In this document: positions 19,018 through 26,505 of the stretch, in pieces
How the letters are laid out: every line of letters starts with the position of its first letter
Numbering within the stretch: the first letter of the stretch is position 1
Assembly (NCBI GenBank): GCA_022340775.1
Contig: JAJDNH010000057.1
Location: 1-47,638 of the forward strand
DNA from: Acidobacteriota bacterium
GTDB taxonomy: Bacteria > Acidobacteriota > Thermoanaerobaculia > Thermoanaerobaculales > Sulfomarinibacteraceae
Direction of reading: 5' to 3'
Length of the DNA stretch: 47,638 nucleotides
Notes under the pieces: generated by a model
What the model saw: only the letters and a program-made list of their open reading frames with translations
What the model was told of the DNA's origin: nothing
The model's database searches: none
Position numbers and translations under genes: made by a program

Positions 19018-20142
19018 TGGGTTGAGGTGGAGATTGCGAAGCATGGCGGGGCGCTCAGCTTCCACGACTTCATGGAGCTCGCTCTGTACCATCCGCGGCA
19101 CGGCTACTACAGCTCGAGCCGTCCGCGGTACGGTCGGGGAGGCGACTATCTGACGGCGCCGACCGCCTCCGCCTGGTACGCGGCCGTCCACCGTCACTGG
19201 CTCATCCGGCTGGCCGCGGTCCTCGGCCCGCTGACCGTGGTGGACGTCGCTTCCGGGGACGGATCCTACCTAGCCGGCCTGTTGGAACGCGAGACGGCGA
19301 GCTTCCTGGATCGTGCGGTGTCGGTGGAGCGATCCGATGCGCTGCGTGCCGTACAGGACGAGCGGTTCGCGGGTGCTGCCGAGGTTGTCCCCTCACTGCA
19401 GGAGGCGTTGCCGCCGAAGAGCGCGGCCGTGCTGCACCTGTCGGAGCTGTACGACGCGATGCCGGTTCACCGCGTCGTGCAACGGGACGACGGCCTCAGC
19501 GAAATGTGGGTTGCCGCCGGGGACGGGAACCTGGTGTGGCAGGAGCGGGCGGCGCGCCCGGAGCTTGGTGACTACCTGCGCCGGCATGGGGTGAGCCTGG
19601 AGAGCGGTCAGATCGCCGAGATCGACCTTCACGCGTGCAGCTTTCACCGACGGCTGCTGCGCTGGGCGGGGGTTCGTGCCGCGGTCCTCACGCTCGACTA
19701 CGGTTACCCGGCCGGACGCCTGTACGACTCTCGCGGGCGCCGTTCGGGCTCACTGGCCTGCTACCGGGAGCACCGGCTGACACGGGATCCGCTTGCCGTT
19801 CCTGGCGAGCAGGATCTCACGGCCCACGTCAACTGGGATGACCTGCGGCACGCAGCCGAGGCGGAGGGCTGGCATGAGGTCGGTCTCTACCCGCTGGCCG
19901 AGCTGCTTGTCCGTGCCGGTCTTACCGAGGTGGTCGAGGAGTGTGGTCTCGGGCTCGCGGCCGAGATCGACGGTGCGACCTACCGCAATCGGCAGGAGAT
20001 CAAGCGGTTGCTCGACCCGGACGGCATGGGCTCGGATCTCAAGGTGCTCGTGCAGGCTGGTCCGGAGGTAGCCGAACTCGTAGCGGAGTCGTTGGGGAAC
20101 CCCGTGCCCCCGCCCTCCCGGGAAGCAGGGAGTGAGGAGTGA
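19015..20142 (+). CDS. MidA/NDUFAF7-type SAM-dependent methyltransferase (PF02636 family)
   Basis: The 375-aa protein has the family's opening SFHDFMELALYHPRHGYYSS, the TAPTASAWY segment, a SAM motif VVDVASGDGSYLAGLL and the C-terminal signature LTLDYGYPAGRLYDSRGRRSGSLACYREHR with PGEQDLTAHVNWDDL. The mitochondrial homologue NDUFAF7/MidA dimethylates an arginine in complex I; bacterial substrates are mostly unknown. It is divergent from the rimP operon, sharing a 135-bp regulatory region, and stands alone before a long repeat-rich stretch. Confidence 0.9.
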   Translation: MWVEVEIAKHGGALSFHDFMELALYHPRHGYYSSSRPRYGRGGDYLTAPTASAWYAAVHRHWLIRLAAVLGPLTVVDVASGDGSYLAGLLERETASFLDRAVSVERSDALRAVQDERFAGAAEVVPSLQEALPPKSAAVLHLSELYDAMPVHRVVQRDDGLSEMWVAAGDGNLVWQERAARPELGDYLRRHGVSLESGQIAEIDLHACSFHRRLLRWAGVRAAVLTLDYGYPAGRLYDSRGRRSGSLACYREHRLTRDPLAVPGEQDLTAHVNWDDLRHAAEAEGWHEVGLYPLAELLVRAGLTEVVEECGLGLAAEIDGATYRNRQEIKRLLDPDGMGSDLKVLVQAGPEVAELVAESLGNPVPPPSREAGSEE

Positions 20143-20164
20143 AGAGCTGGGGAGTCCCTGCCGC

Positions 20165-20272
20165 GGCAGATCCGCGGCCTGTGGCCGCACCCCTCGGGGA
20201 CCGTCAGTCCGTCCTCGAGGCAAGCCCCGGTCCGTCCTGCCGGCCCCGAGGGGCCGCTCCGCTCGGATCTGC
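20165..20272. repeat. 108-bp palindromic element, copy 1
   Basis: It is bounded by GCAGATCCG and its exact reverse complement CGGATCTGC. Inside are the direct repeats GTCCGTCCT on both sides of a near-palindrome (CGAGGCAAGCCCCG, one mismatch). It matches copy 2 at 98 of 108 positions by hand alignment. Confidence 0.8.
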
Positions 20273-20723
20273 TTCCAGGGTGCTCTGAGAGGGGAGTGAG
20301 CCCCCCACCCTTTTGAGAGAAGAGGGATCGCGCAGGAGCGCCCTCTCGCACCCCGCGGCTGCGCTCACTTCGTCGGCACGACCACGAGGTCAGTGCACTC
20401 CTCGCTCGCTGGCGGCGAGGCACGAGGAGAACGTTCTGCGCGATCCTGCTAGCACAGGCGTGCCGTGATCGCATGTCCCGTGCGGGCTTCGCCCGCCGCC
20501 CGCTGCGCGGGCCGGCGGGGCAGGAACGAACCGGCGCGTTGGCTCGTGGCTGCACCCGCCGAGGACGCCGGGGAGCCTGTGCTCGGAGGCCTACCCTCCG
20601 AGGCCTCCGGGCCAAGCCTCCTGCGCCCGGTCCCCCCGCCGCCCGCTGCGGGATGGCCGCTCGCCTCCTTCCGCTCCGCCCCCGCCCCACCGCGGGACCG
20701 TCTCTGGTGAGGCATCCGGGAAT

Positions 20724-20832
20724 GGCAGATCCGCGGCCTGCGGCCGCGCCCCTCGGGGGCCGTCAGTCCGTCCTCGAGGCAAGCCTCGGTCCGTCCTGCC
20801 GACCCCTAGGGCTCGCTCGGTTCGGATCTGCC
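20724..20832. repeat. 108-bp palindromic element, copy 2
   Basis: Terminal inverted repeats are 10 bp here (GGCAGATCCG / CGGATCTGCC). The internal hairpin CGAGGC-AA-GCCTCG (20775-20788) is perfect and is flanked by the direct repeats GTCCGTCCT (20766-20774 and 20789-20797). It is in the same orientation as copy 1, about 450 bp away. Confidence 0.8.
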
Positions 20833-20935
20833 TCCTGAGTCGCTCGAGGGAAGGAAGAACGAGTCGTAGCGATTCAGAGTTTTGAGAGGCCCGGGCGGAG
20901 AGCCTGTTTGTACCCGTGTTGGCAATTCTCAGGCC

Positions 20936-21091
20936 CGGGTTAGCCAGGCGCGATGGTAGCGAGAGCGGCGAGACGGTTGTCGGGGCTGGGATCTGAGCGT
21001 CGAGCTGCCGGAGGCAGACTTTCTGTCTGTTGAGGACAGCGAGACGTGAAGAGCACGGCCCTGGCTGGCGTATCGTCGCTCGCAGTAGATT
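20936..21091. repeat. Dispersed repeat family, copy A (two adjacent blocks)
   Basis: Block 1 (20936-20985) and block 2 (20990-21091) match 37003-37052 and 37333-37434 respectively, at about 88-89 % identity by hand alignment and in the same orientation. The differences are concentrated in one codon phase in each block, which suggests coding ancestry (see findings). Confidence 0.8.
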
Positions 21092-21104
21092 AGCCCGGGC
21101 CTCC

Positions 21105-23906
21105 TCAGGCTTCCTCGCCCTGCCTCAGCTCCGCTATGCGTTGCTCGAGCTCGGTCAGGGCGTCGGTCTGGCCGTAAAGACGGCGTGCGAGCTTGAGCGC
21201 CTGGGCGGCGCCGTCGAGGTCGCCTCCGTCGAGGTGGTTCCGGACGGTCGCCTCTGCCTGCAGGCGGCGCGCCTCGTCCAGCCGGCGGGCGATCTCCGGA
21301 TCATCAGGGTGGGCGCTGCTCGCCTGGTTGAGGATGGAGATGGCTCGCTCGTAGCGGCCGGCTGCCAACGCCTCCTCTACCTCCGCCGCGTAACTGGCAG
21401 CAACGGCCTCGGCCTGTTCCTGCTCCAGGGCCGTGAGGCGCTCGGCCAGCTCGGCCACCTGCGGGGCATCTGGAAACAGCTTGCGCGCCAAGCGGAGGGC
21501 GCGGGAAGCGCCGGCCAGGTCTTGCTCGGCGAGACATGCTTCCACCCGTCCGACGGCCGCTGCCAACTCGCGGGCCTGTTGCTGGCGTGCGACCGCGTCC
21601 CGGACCTCGGACTCGACCTTTGCGACCCGATCTGTGAGATCGGCTGCATCGACCGGCAGAGCACGTGCGGCGGTGACGGCATCGAGGGCGGCAGCGAGGT
21701 CGCCCGCCTCGATGCCGTCACGGGCGCGGTCCAGAAGCTGCTGGCAGCTCTCGTGAAGCCGGCGACGCTCCGCTTCCTCGTCGAGATGGTCCTTGAGCTC
21801 CGTCAGAGCAGCTTGAGCCCCCAGCTCGTCGATCGCGGTCGCGAGTAGCTGCTGCGCCTGGGCGTGCCGGCCGGCCTCAAGATGGGCCTTCGCCTCGGCG
21901 CGCACCGCGGACACCCGCTCTGCGAGCCGGAGATCGGCCGCGTGCTGCTGAGCCTGCTCACGGGTCTGCTCGAGGATCTCGATCACCAGGCGGTCCTCGG
22001 GATTGCACTCCAGGGCTTCTTCGAGCGCGGCGATGCCGTCGTCGAACCGCTGTTCCTCGACCGCACTTCTTGCGGTGCTGAGCAGGGCGGCCACCTTCGC
22101 CTCGCGCTCGCGCTGGCGGATCGTCTCGGCGCGCCCGCGCAGCGCCGCAAACAGCTCCGCTGCGCCGACCTCGCGCTCGGCCTGGTCGATGGCGGCGACA
22201 GCGGCATCGATCCTGCCGGACTCGAGCATGGTCTCGATGCGAGATGATGCCTCCGCCACCGCTGCCTCGTGTGCCTCCCGCGCCTTGTGCTCGGAGCGTG
22301 CGGCCTCGGTGTCGGCGATCGCCCGAGCGACCTCGGCATCATCCGGGGCCAGGTTTCTGGCCTCTTCGAGCTTGGCGAGCGCGTCATCGTACTCGTAGAC
22401 CTCGTTCAGAATGCGCGCCTCGACGAGAAGGGCGCGGGCCCGGTCGGTGCGCTCCGCGGAGCGCGCTCTGTCGAGCTCGGCGGTGAGCGGCTTGAGACGC
22501 GTGTCGCCGGCGAAGCGCTCGCGGGCCGCCTCGAGTGCAGTTTCCGCAGCGGCCAACTCCCCGGCTTCAATGTGCGAACGGATCAGGGCTGTGGCCTCGG
22601 TCAGCGAGGCGGCACGGCGTTGGCGCTCGGACTGCTGAGTGAGCTTCTCCTCGACCTGCTGCAGCAGCTCGTGCGCCGCACCATGGTCAGGCGCCAGCTG
22701 GAGGATGGCCTTGAGCTGGAAGGCCGCCTGCGGCAGGTGCCCCTGCTCCGAAAGCCGGTGGGCCTCGGACAGCAGGGCCTCAACCCGGCGACGTCGTGCC
22801 TGTTCCTGGGGATCGGGAGCAGCCGGTGCGACAGCCGTCGGCCGCCCGCCGGAAACCGATGCGGTCTTGACGGTGGGGGAGGGAGGCGGCGTTGCCGGCT
22901 GCTGAGGCGGCGCGGCCGGCGGGGTCCTGTCACCGGCGAGAAACTGGACGTTGAGGCGGTCCTGGGTGCTGCCCGGCCGCGGTATCTCGGCGGTTTTGTC
23001 GGATGGCTCGGCCGCCAGCAGACCGTCGAGCTCCTCGGCGTCAAAAGGAACCCGGGCCTGGATGCTGGCAAGCTCGCGCGCCATCTCACGTGCCGATTCG
23101 TGGCGCGCCGTCGGCTCCTTCGCCAGCGAGCGGAACACGATTCGGCGCAGGTCTTCCGGCACGCAGGCGTCCGGGTCGCTCTCACCGAACGGAATCGGGG
23201 GGTGAAAGAGGTGGCCAGAGATAATCGAGGTCAGGCTGTCACCCTTGATCGGGAGCTGGCCCGTGAGGAGCTCGTACAGGACCACGGCAAACGAGTAGAG
23301 GTCGGAGCGCCGCGTCACCTCGGCGCCTTCCTCTTGGCGCAGCTGCTCGGGCGAGCAGTACCGCAGCTTGCCGATGAAAATCCCGGTGGTGGTCAGGCCA
23401 CCGCCTCCCTCCAGCGCCTTCGCAACTCCGAGGTCGATCAGCTTGACCAGGGGGTTGCCTTCGTCGTCGCGCGTCAGCATCAGGTTGTCAGGAGAGATAT
23501 CGCGGTGGACGATGCCCTTGCGGTGTAGGTAGTCGATGGCCTTCAGCGACTGGCGCGCGATCTCGAGGGTGATACCCAGCGGGGGCGGTCCGCTGCGGCG
23601 GAGGACCTCCTGGAGGTTGATGCCGTCGATGAACTCCATGACGATGAAGGCGTTACCCTCATGGTCAACCGAGAAGTCGTAGAACTGGGCGATATTGGCG
23701 TGGCGCAGCTTGATCGCCATCTTGGCTTCCTGCTGGAAGCGCGCCTCGAACTCCTCGGTGCGCTCGACCTGCGGGCGCATGACCTTGATCACGCGGAGCT
23801 CGTCCAGAAGGCGATGGCGGACCTTGTAGATGGTCCCCATCCCACCATCCTTGAGCCGATCAAGGATCTCGTACTTGCCTTCGAGACGTTCCAAAGGAAC
23901 CGACAC
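21105..23906 (-). CDS. Cytosolic Ser/Thr protein kinase with long helical-repeat C-terminal region
   Basis: The 933-aa protein begins with a complete PknB-type kinase domain (residues 11 to about 275): Gly loop near 20-26, catalytic Lys41 in RVIKV, HRDISPDN with catalytic Asp136, metal-binding DLG at 158-160 instead of DFG, and the activation-segment end RYCSPEQL. After a Pro/Ala-rich linker (about 310-360), the remaining 560 residues are charged, alanine-rich helical pairs such as EARILNEVYEYDDALAKLEEARNLAPDDAE, i.e. TPR-like and possibly coiled. No transmembrane helix is visible, unlike many PknB proteins, so signalling is probably intracellular with partner binding through the repeats. Start GTG 23906 has TGAGG 4 nt upstream. 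A promoter with a perfect TTGACA overlaps the end of the upstream aminotransferase gene. Confidence 0.93.
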   Translation of the reverse strand: MSVPLERLEGKYEILDRLKDGGMGTIYKVRHRLLDELRVIKVMRPQVERTEEFEARFQQEAKMAIKLRHANIAQFYDFSVDHEGNAFIVMEFIDGINLQEVLRRSGPPPLGITLEIARQSLKAIDYLHRKGIVHRDISPDNLMLTRDDEGNPLVKLIDLGVAKALEGGGGLTTTGIFIGKLRYCSPEQLRQEEGAEVTRRSDLYSFAVVLYELLTGQLPIKGDSLTSIISGHLFHPPIPFGESDPDACVPEDLRRIVFRSLAKEPTARHESAREMARELASIQARVPFDAEELDGLLAAEPSDKTAEIPRPGSTQDRLNVQFLAGDRTPPAAPPQQPATPPPSPTVKTASVSGGRPTAVAPAAPDPQEQARRRRVEALLSEAHRLSEQGHLPQAAFQLKAILQLAPDHGAAHELLQQVEEKLTQQSERQRRAASLTEATALIRSHIEAGELAAAETALEAARERFAGDTRLKPLTAELDRARSAERTDRARALLVEARILNEVYEYDDALAKLEEARNLAPDDAEVARAIADTEAARSEHKAREAHEAAVAEASSRIETMLESGRIDAAVAAIDQAEREVGAAELFAALRGRAETIRQREREAKVAALLSTARSAVEEQRFDDGIAALEEALECNPEDRLVIEILEQTREQAQQHAADLRLAERVSAVRAEAKAHLEAGRHAQAQQLLATAIDELGAQAALTELKDHLDEEAERRRLHESCQQLLDRARDGIEAGDLAAALDAVTAARALPVDAADLTDRVAKVESEVRDAVARQQQARELAAAVGRVEACLAEQDLAGASRALRLARKLFPDAPQVAELAERLTALEQEQAEAVAASYAAEVEEALAAGRYERAISILNQASSAHPDDPEIARRLDEARRLQAEATVRNHLDGGDLDGAAQALKLARRLYGQTDALTELEQRIAELRQGEEA

Positions 23907-23955
23907 GGTGCCTCACCTCGAGCCCTCTGTCCAGCCAATCATTGTCGGGCTCTCT

Positions 23956-23984
23956 AGGCTATGTCAGGCCACAGCGGGTGTCAA
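23956..23984 (-). promoter_or_regulatory. Candidate promoter of the Ser/Thr kinase gene
   Basis: On the minus strand TTGACA (23979-23984) is 17 bp from TAGCCT (23956-23961). The -35 overlaps the stop codon of the aminotransferase gene, so the kinase gene can be transcribed separately from the gntR operon. Confidence 0.55.
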
Positions 23985-25189
23985 TGGGCTGCGTGGAGGC
24001 CGGCGTCGGCTGTTGTCTGCGGAGGGTGTTGGCGGGCGTACTCCGCGATGTCACGGACCGCGTCGAGCGCCCGATCGATGTCGCTCTCGGTGTTGAAGGC
24101 CCCGATCGAGAAGCGGACGGTACCGCCGTGATTCGCGGTGCCGATGCCCTCGTGCACCAGCGGCGCACAGTGGAGTCCGGTCCGCGTGATCACGTCGTGC
24201 TCCACGTCCAGGAAGTTTCCGGTTTGCTCGGCCGGCATGCCGTCGATGTTGAAGGCGATGACCGGCAGATGGTCGTGCTCCATGTCGGCGCAGTGGAGGG
24301 TGACGTTGTCGGTTGCTTCGAGGCCGTCTCGGAGGCGCCGGGCGAGAACCATCTCCTCCTCGCAGATCGTCCGCACTCCACCATGCGCCGCGATCCAGCG
24401 CTGCCCAGCCAGCAAGCCCGCGATACCGAGGGTGTTGAGGGTTCCGAACTCCAACCGCCACGGGTACTCGCGCACCTGCGTCTTGAGGGCGCTCTTGACG
24501 CCCGTGCCGCCGGAGCGGCACGGCCAGATCTCCGCATGCTCGGCGACGTACATGCCGCCGGTGCCTGTCGGTCCGAACAGGGACTTGTGGCCGGTGAAGC
24601 AGACCACGTCGACGTTCATGCGGTTGATGTCGATGTCTACCAGACCAGCGGTCTGGGCGGCGTCGATCGCAAACAGGACTCCGTTGCGCCGGCAGATGGC
24701 ACCAACGTCGGCCACGGGTTGGATCGTCCCGAGGACGTTGGACCCGTGGTTCATGACCACCAACCGGGTTTCGGGCCGGATCAGGGCGGCGATGTCGGCC
24801 GGATTGACATAGCCGTGCGAGTCGAATGGAACGAAGTCCACGCTCACGCCGCGCTCACCGTGGTAGTACATCGGGCGGAGCACTGAGTTGTGCTCCAGGC
24901 GGGTGGCGATGGCGTGGTCACCGGGTTCAAGAACGCTCGAGATGAGCAGGTTGAGGGCATCGGTCACGTTATGGGAGAAGACCAGGCGGTCGCGGTCATT
25001 GCCGCCGAACAGCTCGGTGAGAGCCTGCCGCGCGTCGAGCACGACATGCTCGGCCTCGAGCGCGAGATCGAAGCCGGTGCGGCCCGGGTTCACACCTTTG
25101 GTGGCATAGAAGTGGGTCATGAACTCGATGACCTCCGGCGGCTTGGGAAAGGTGGTGGCGGCGTTGTCCAGGTAGACGTAGTCGGTCAT
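23981..25189 (-). CDS. Class V aminotransferase of the cysteine desulfurase-like family
   Basis: The 402-aa PLP enzyme starts MTDYVYLDNAATTFPKP, the opening of cysteine desulfurases. It has FSHNVTDALNLLI, the HNSVLRP motif, FAIDAAQTAG with the PLP-binding Asp, and the Schiff-base lysine in CFTGHKSLFGPTGTGG. The last half contains the catalytic-cysteine region expected of desulfurases: TRTGLHCAPLVHEG, where Cys follows LH. This matches the desulfurase-like family distinct from IscS/SufS that often releases sulfur or selenium for special uses. It is coupled to a GntR regulator upstream: GTG 25201 makes a GTGA overlap with the regulator's stop, but ATG 25189 has a better Shine-Dalgarno (GAGGT). 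No SUF genes are nearby, so housekeeping Fe-S assembly is unlikely. Confidence 0.85.
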   Translation of the reverse strand: MTDYVYLDNAATTFPKPPEVIEFMTHFYATKGVNPGRTGFDLALEAEHVVLDARQALTELFGGNDRDRLVFSHNVTDALNLLISSVLEPGDHAIATRLEHNSVLRPMYYHGERGVSVDFVPFDSHGYVNPADIAALIRPETRLVVMNHGSNVLGTIQPVADVGAICRRNGVLFAIDAAQTAGLVDIDINRMNVDVVCFTGHKSLFGPTGTGGMYVAEHAEIWPCRSGGTGVKSALKTQVREYPWRLEFGTLNTLGIAGLLAGQRWIAAHGGVRTICEEEMVLARRLRDGLEATDNVTLHCADMEHDHLPVIAFNIDGMPAEQTGNFLDVEHDVITRTGLHCAPLVHEGIGTANHGGTVRFSIGAFNTESDIDRALDAVRDIAEYARQHPPQTTADAGLHAAH

Positions 25190-25197
25190 TGGGTACC

Positions 25198-25890
25198 TCA
25201 CTGAATGGGAAGATCGATGCCGTTACGGGTCAGCGCGCGCTGGACTCGCTGGCGGGAGGAAGCAATCTGCTCCTGAACGCAGGCCACCGCAGCTGCAGCC
25301 GAGCCCGAGCTGAGGGCCTCAACCAGGCGCTCGTGCTCGCGGCGCATTTCGGGCCCGAAGGCCCCGAGATCGAGGCCGAGAAAGAAGAAGCGCTGCATCG
25401 AGCCGAGCAGGTCGCCGAGCACCGCGACCAGGCGCTCGTTGCCGCCGAGGCCGGCCAGCTGAATGTGGAAGTCCTGGTTGCGCTCCAGGAAGTCGGCGTA
25501 AGAGGACCAGTCGTGGTACGTGTACTCGATTGCCGCCAACTCCTGCAGGCGGGCCAGGCCATCCGCGGAAGCGCGCCTCACGGCGCTGTCCACGGCGTGG
25601 GTCTCGAGCACCCCGCGCAGCTCGAAACAGTCGGCGATCTCGCGCAAGGAGATCCGGTTGACGAAGTACCCCTTGTACGGGATCGCCGTGACCAGGCCTT
25701 CCTGCTGGAGACGCCGGCAGGCCTCGCGCACCGGCACCCGGCTCGAGCCGTAGGCGGCTGCCAGCTCGTGCTCGGTGAGGGCGGCACCGGGCGGGCGTCT
25801 GAGCGTGATGATGTCGCGCTTCAGGGCCCGGTAGACCTCGTCCGCAACCGTTCGACGCGGCTCCGCCGGAAGGGGCTGCTTCACTGCCAT
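25198..25890 (-). CDS. GntR-family transcriptional regulator, FadR subfamily (FCD domain)
   Basis: The 230-aa protein has an N-terminal winged helix (VADEVYRALKRDIITLRRPPGAALTEHELAAAYGSSRVPVREACRRLQQEGLV, residues about 16-70) and an all-helical FCD ligand domain with metal-binding histidines (around RNQDFHIQLAGLGGN). FadR-type regulators bind small organic acids and usually repress. The start at ATG 25890 places the coding sequence 7 nt after a -10 box and just beyond its own operator. Read-through upstream in this frame is noncoding. It is cotranscribed with the desulfurase-like gene, whose expression it probably controls together with its own. Confidence 0.92.
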   Translation of the reverse strand: MAVKQPLPAEPRRTVADEVYRALKRDIITLRRPPGAALTEHELAAAYGSSRVPVREACRRLQQEGLVTAIPYKGYFVNRISLREIADCFELRGVLETHAVDSAVRRASADGLARLQELAAIEYTYHDWSSYADFLERNQDFHIQLAGLGGNERLVAVLGDLLGSMQRFFFLGLDLGAFGPEMRREHERLVEALSSGSAAAAVACVQEQIASSRQRVQRALTRNGIDLPIQ

Positions 25891-25897
25891 CGGGAAG

Positions 25898-25925
25898 ATT
25901 GTATACAATACGTATACAATGTCAA
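25898..25925 (-). promoter_or_regulatory. gntR promoter overlapped by a perfect operator palindrome
   Basis: Arms ATTGTATAC (25898-25906) and GTATACAAT (25912-25920) form a perfect 9-bp inverted repeat with a 5-bp centre; each GTATAC core also matches the GntR/FadR-type operator pattern, spaced 11 bp. On the minus strand, TTGACA (25920-25925, 6 of 6) is 16 bp from TACAAT (25898-25903, 5 of 6). The two signals coincide, which implies autorepression. Confidence 0.8.
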
Positions 25926-25983
25926 GAAGAACCGGGAGGAGGGAGACGGGAAACGGGAAACGCTCCCCCGCCCACCCAGGCCA

Positions 25984-26015
25984 GTGACGGAGTGACGAAG
26001 TGACGGAGTGACGGC
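25984..26015. repeat. 8-bp tandem repeat, four units
   Basis: The units read GTGACGGA, GTGACGAA, GTGACGGA and GTGACGGC. It is a short tandem tract, too short and unspaced to be CRISPR. Confidence 0.8.
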
Positions 26016-26080
26016 GTTCCCCGCCCACACGCAAAACGTGGCTGTAGCGCGCTCCAAAGCATGGTGCGCTCGGCGGAACG

Positions 26081-26152
26081 TGCCATCTATGACATGTCCG
26101 CTGTACGCTCTTCACAAGCCCTTGGGGATGGCGCGGAATGTCATAGGTGGCA
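26081..26152. repeat. 15-bp inverted repeat with 42-bp spacer
   Basis: TGCCATCTATGACAT (26081-26095) and ATGTCATAGGTGGCA (26138-26152) are reverse complements at 14 of 15 positions. It could form a large hairpin in RNA or mark paired binding sites or ends of a small element. Confidence 0.7.
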
Positions 26153-26505
26153 ATTCGCGGGGAGGGCGATTGCCCGTGTGGCTACAGCTGCGATGGAGGC
26201 GACTCGTTGCCTGCCCGGAGTGGGTCGTGAGAGCGAGGAACCGATGGAGATCCTTGCCCGCTCCGAGGCAGGTGACGACGGGCGTCTGCGGAGCAGACGT
26301 TCGGGCGCCGGGGTCACAGAGAGACTCGCGCTCCCTCGGCCCTTGGCTTGGGGAGTATCGGCCCCACAACTGAAAGAGGCGGCTCGAGCAGGCTCCGGCG
26401 GTCGCCCTGAGGGTGTCTGTCCTTTCTCGTGGCCGTGCGATCGCCGGAGACGCGAGACGTGCGGTCGCTTGGGACCGCGCGGCCGCCGGAGATTCGAAGA
26501 CGGTC

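Larger units (their letters stand above)
20143..21104. other. Gene-free stretch filled with GC-rich repeats
   Basis: No supported gene lies in these 962 bp between the convergent MidA-type methyltransferase and the Ser/Thr kinase. It holds two copies of a 108-bp element with terminal inverted repeats, short perfect palindromes such as GCGGGC-TTC-GCCCGC (20482-20496), and the first copy of a longer repeat shared with the region before gmd. Open frames on both strands are arginine/proline-rich and inconsistent between copies. Searches by eye for tmRNA, SRP RNA and RNase P motifs found none. Confidence 0.7.
25926..26505. other. Gene-free stretch with short repeats upstream of gntR and downstream of proS
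   Basis: I support no gene in this 580-bp region. It contains a 7-bp tandem (GGGAAACGGGAAACG, 25947-25962 region), an 8-bp tandem repeat, a long-looped inverted repeat and a small hairpin CGTCTGC-GGA-GCAGACG (26283-26299). Open frames on both strands are arginine-rich and lack family resemblance. No tRNA or known small RNA motif was found by eye. Confidence 0.6.

Noticed and set aside
20143-21104. tmRNA, SRP RNA or RNase P RNA in the gene-free stretches
   Set aside because: None of the conserved sequence blocks of these RNAs was found by eye on either strand; a covariance-model search would be decisive.
22269-23528. Long plus-strand open frame opposite the kinase gene
   Set aside because: Antisense shadow of a gene with clear kinase motifs.
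25984-26015. CRISPR array
   Set aside because: Eight-base units are directly adjacent with no spacers and no cas genes are present.
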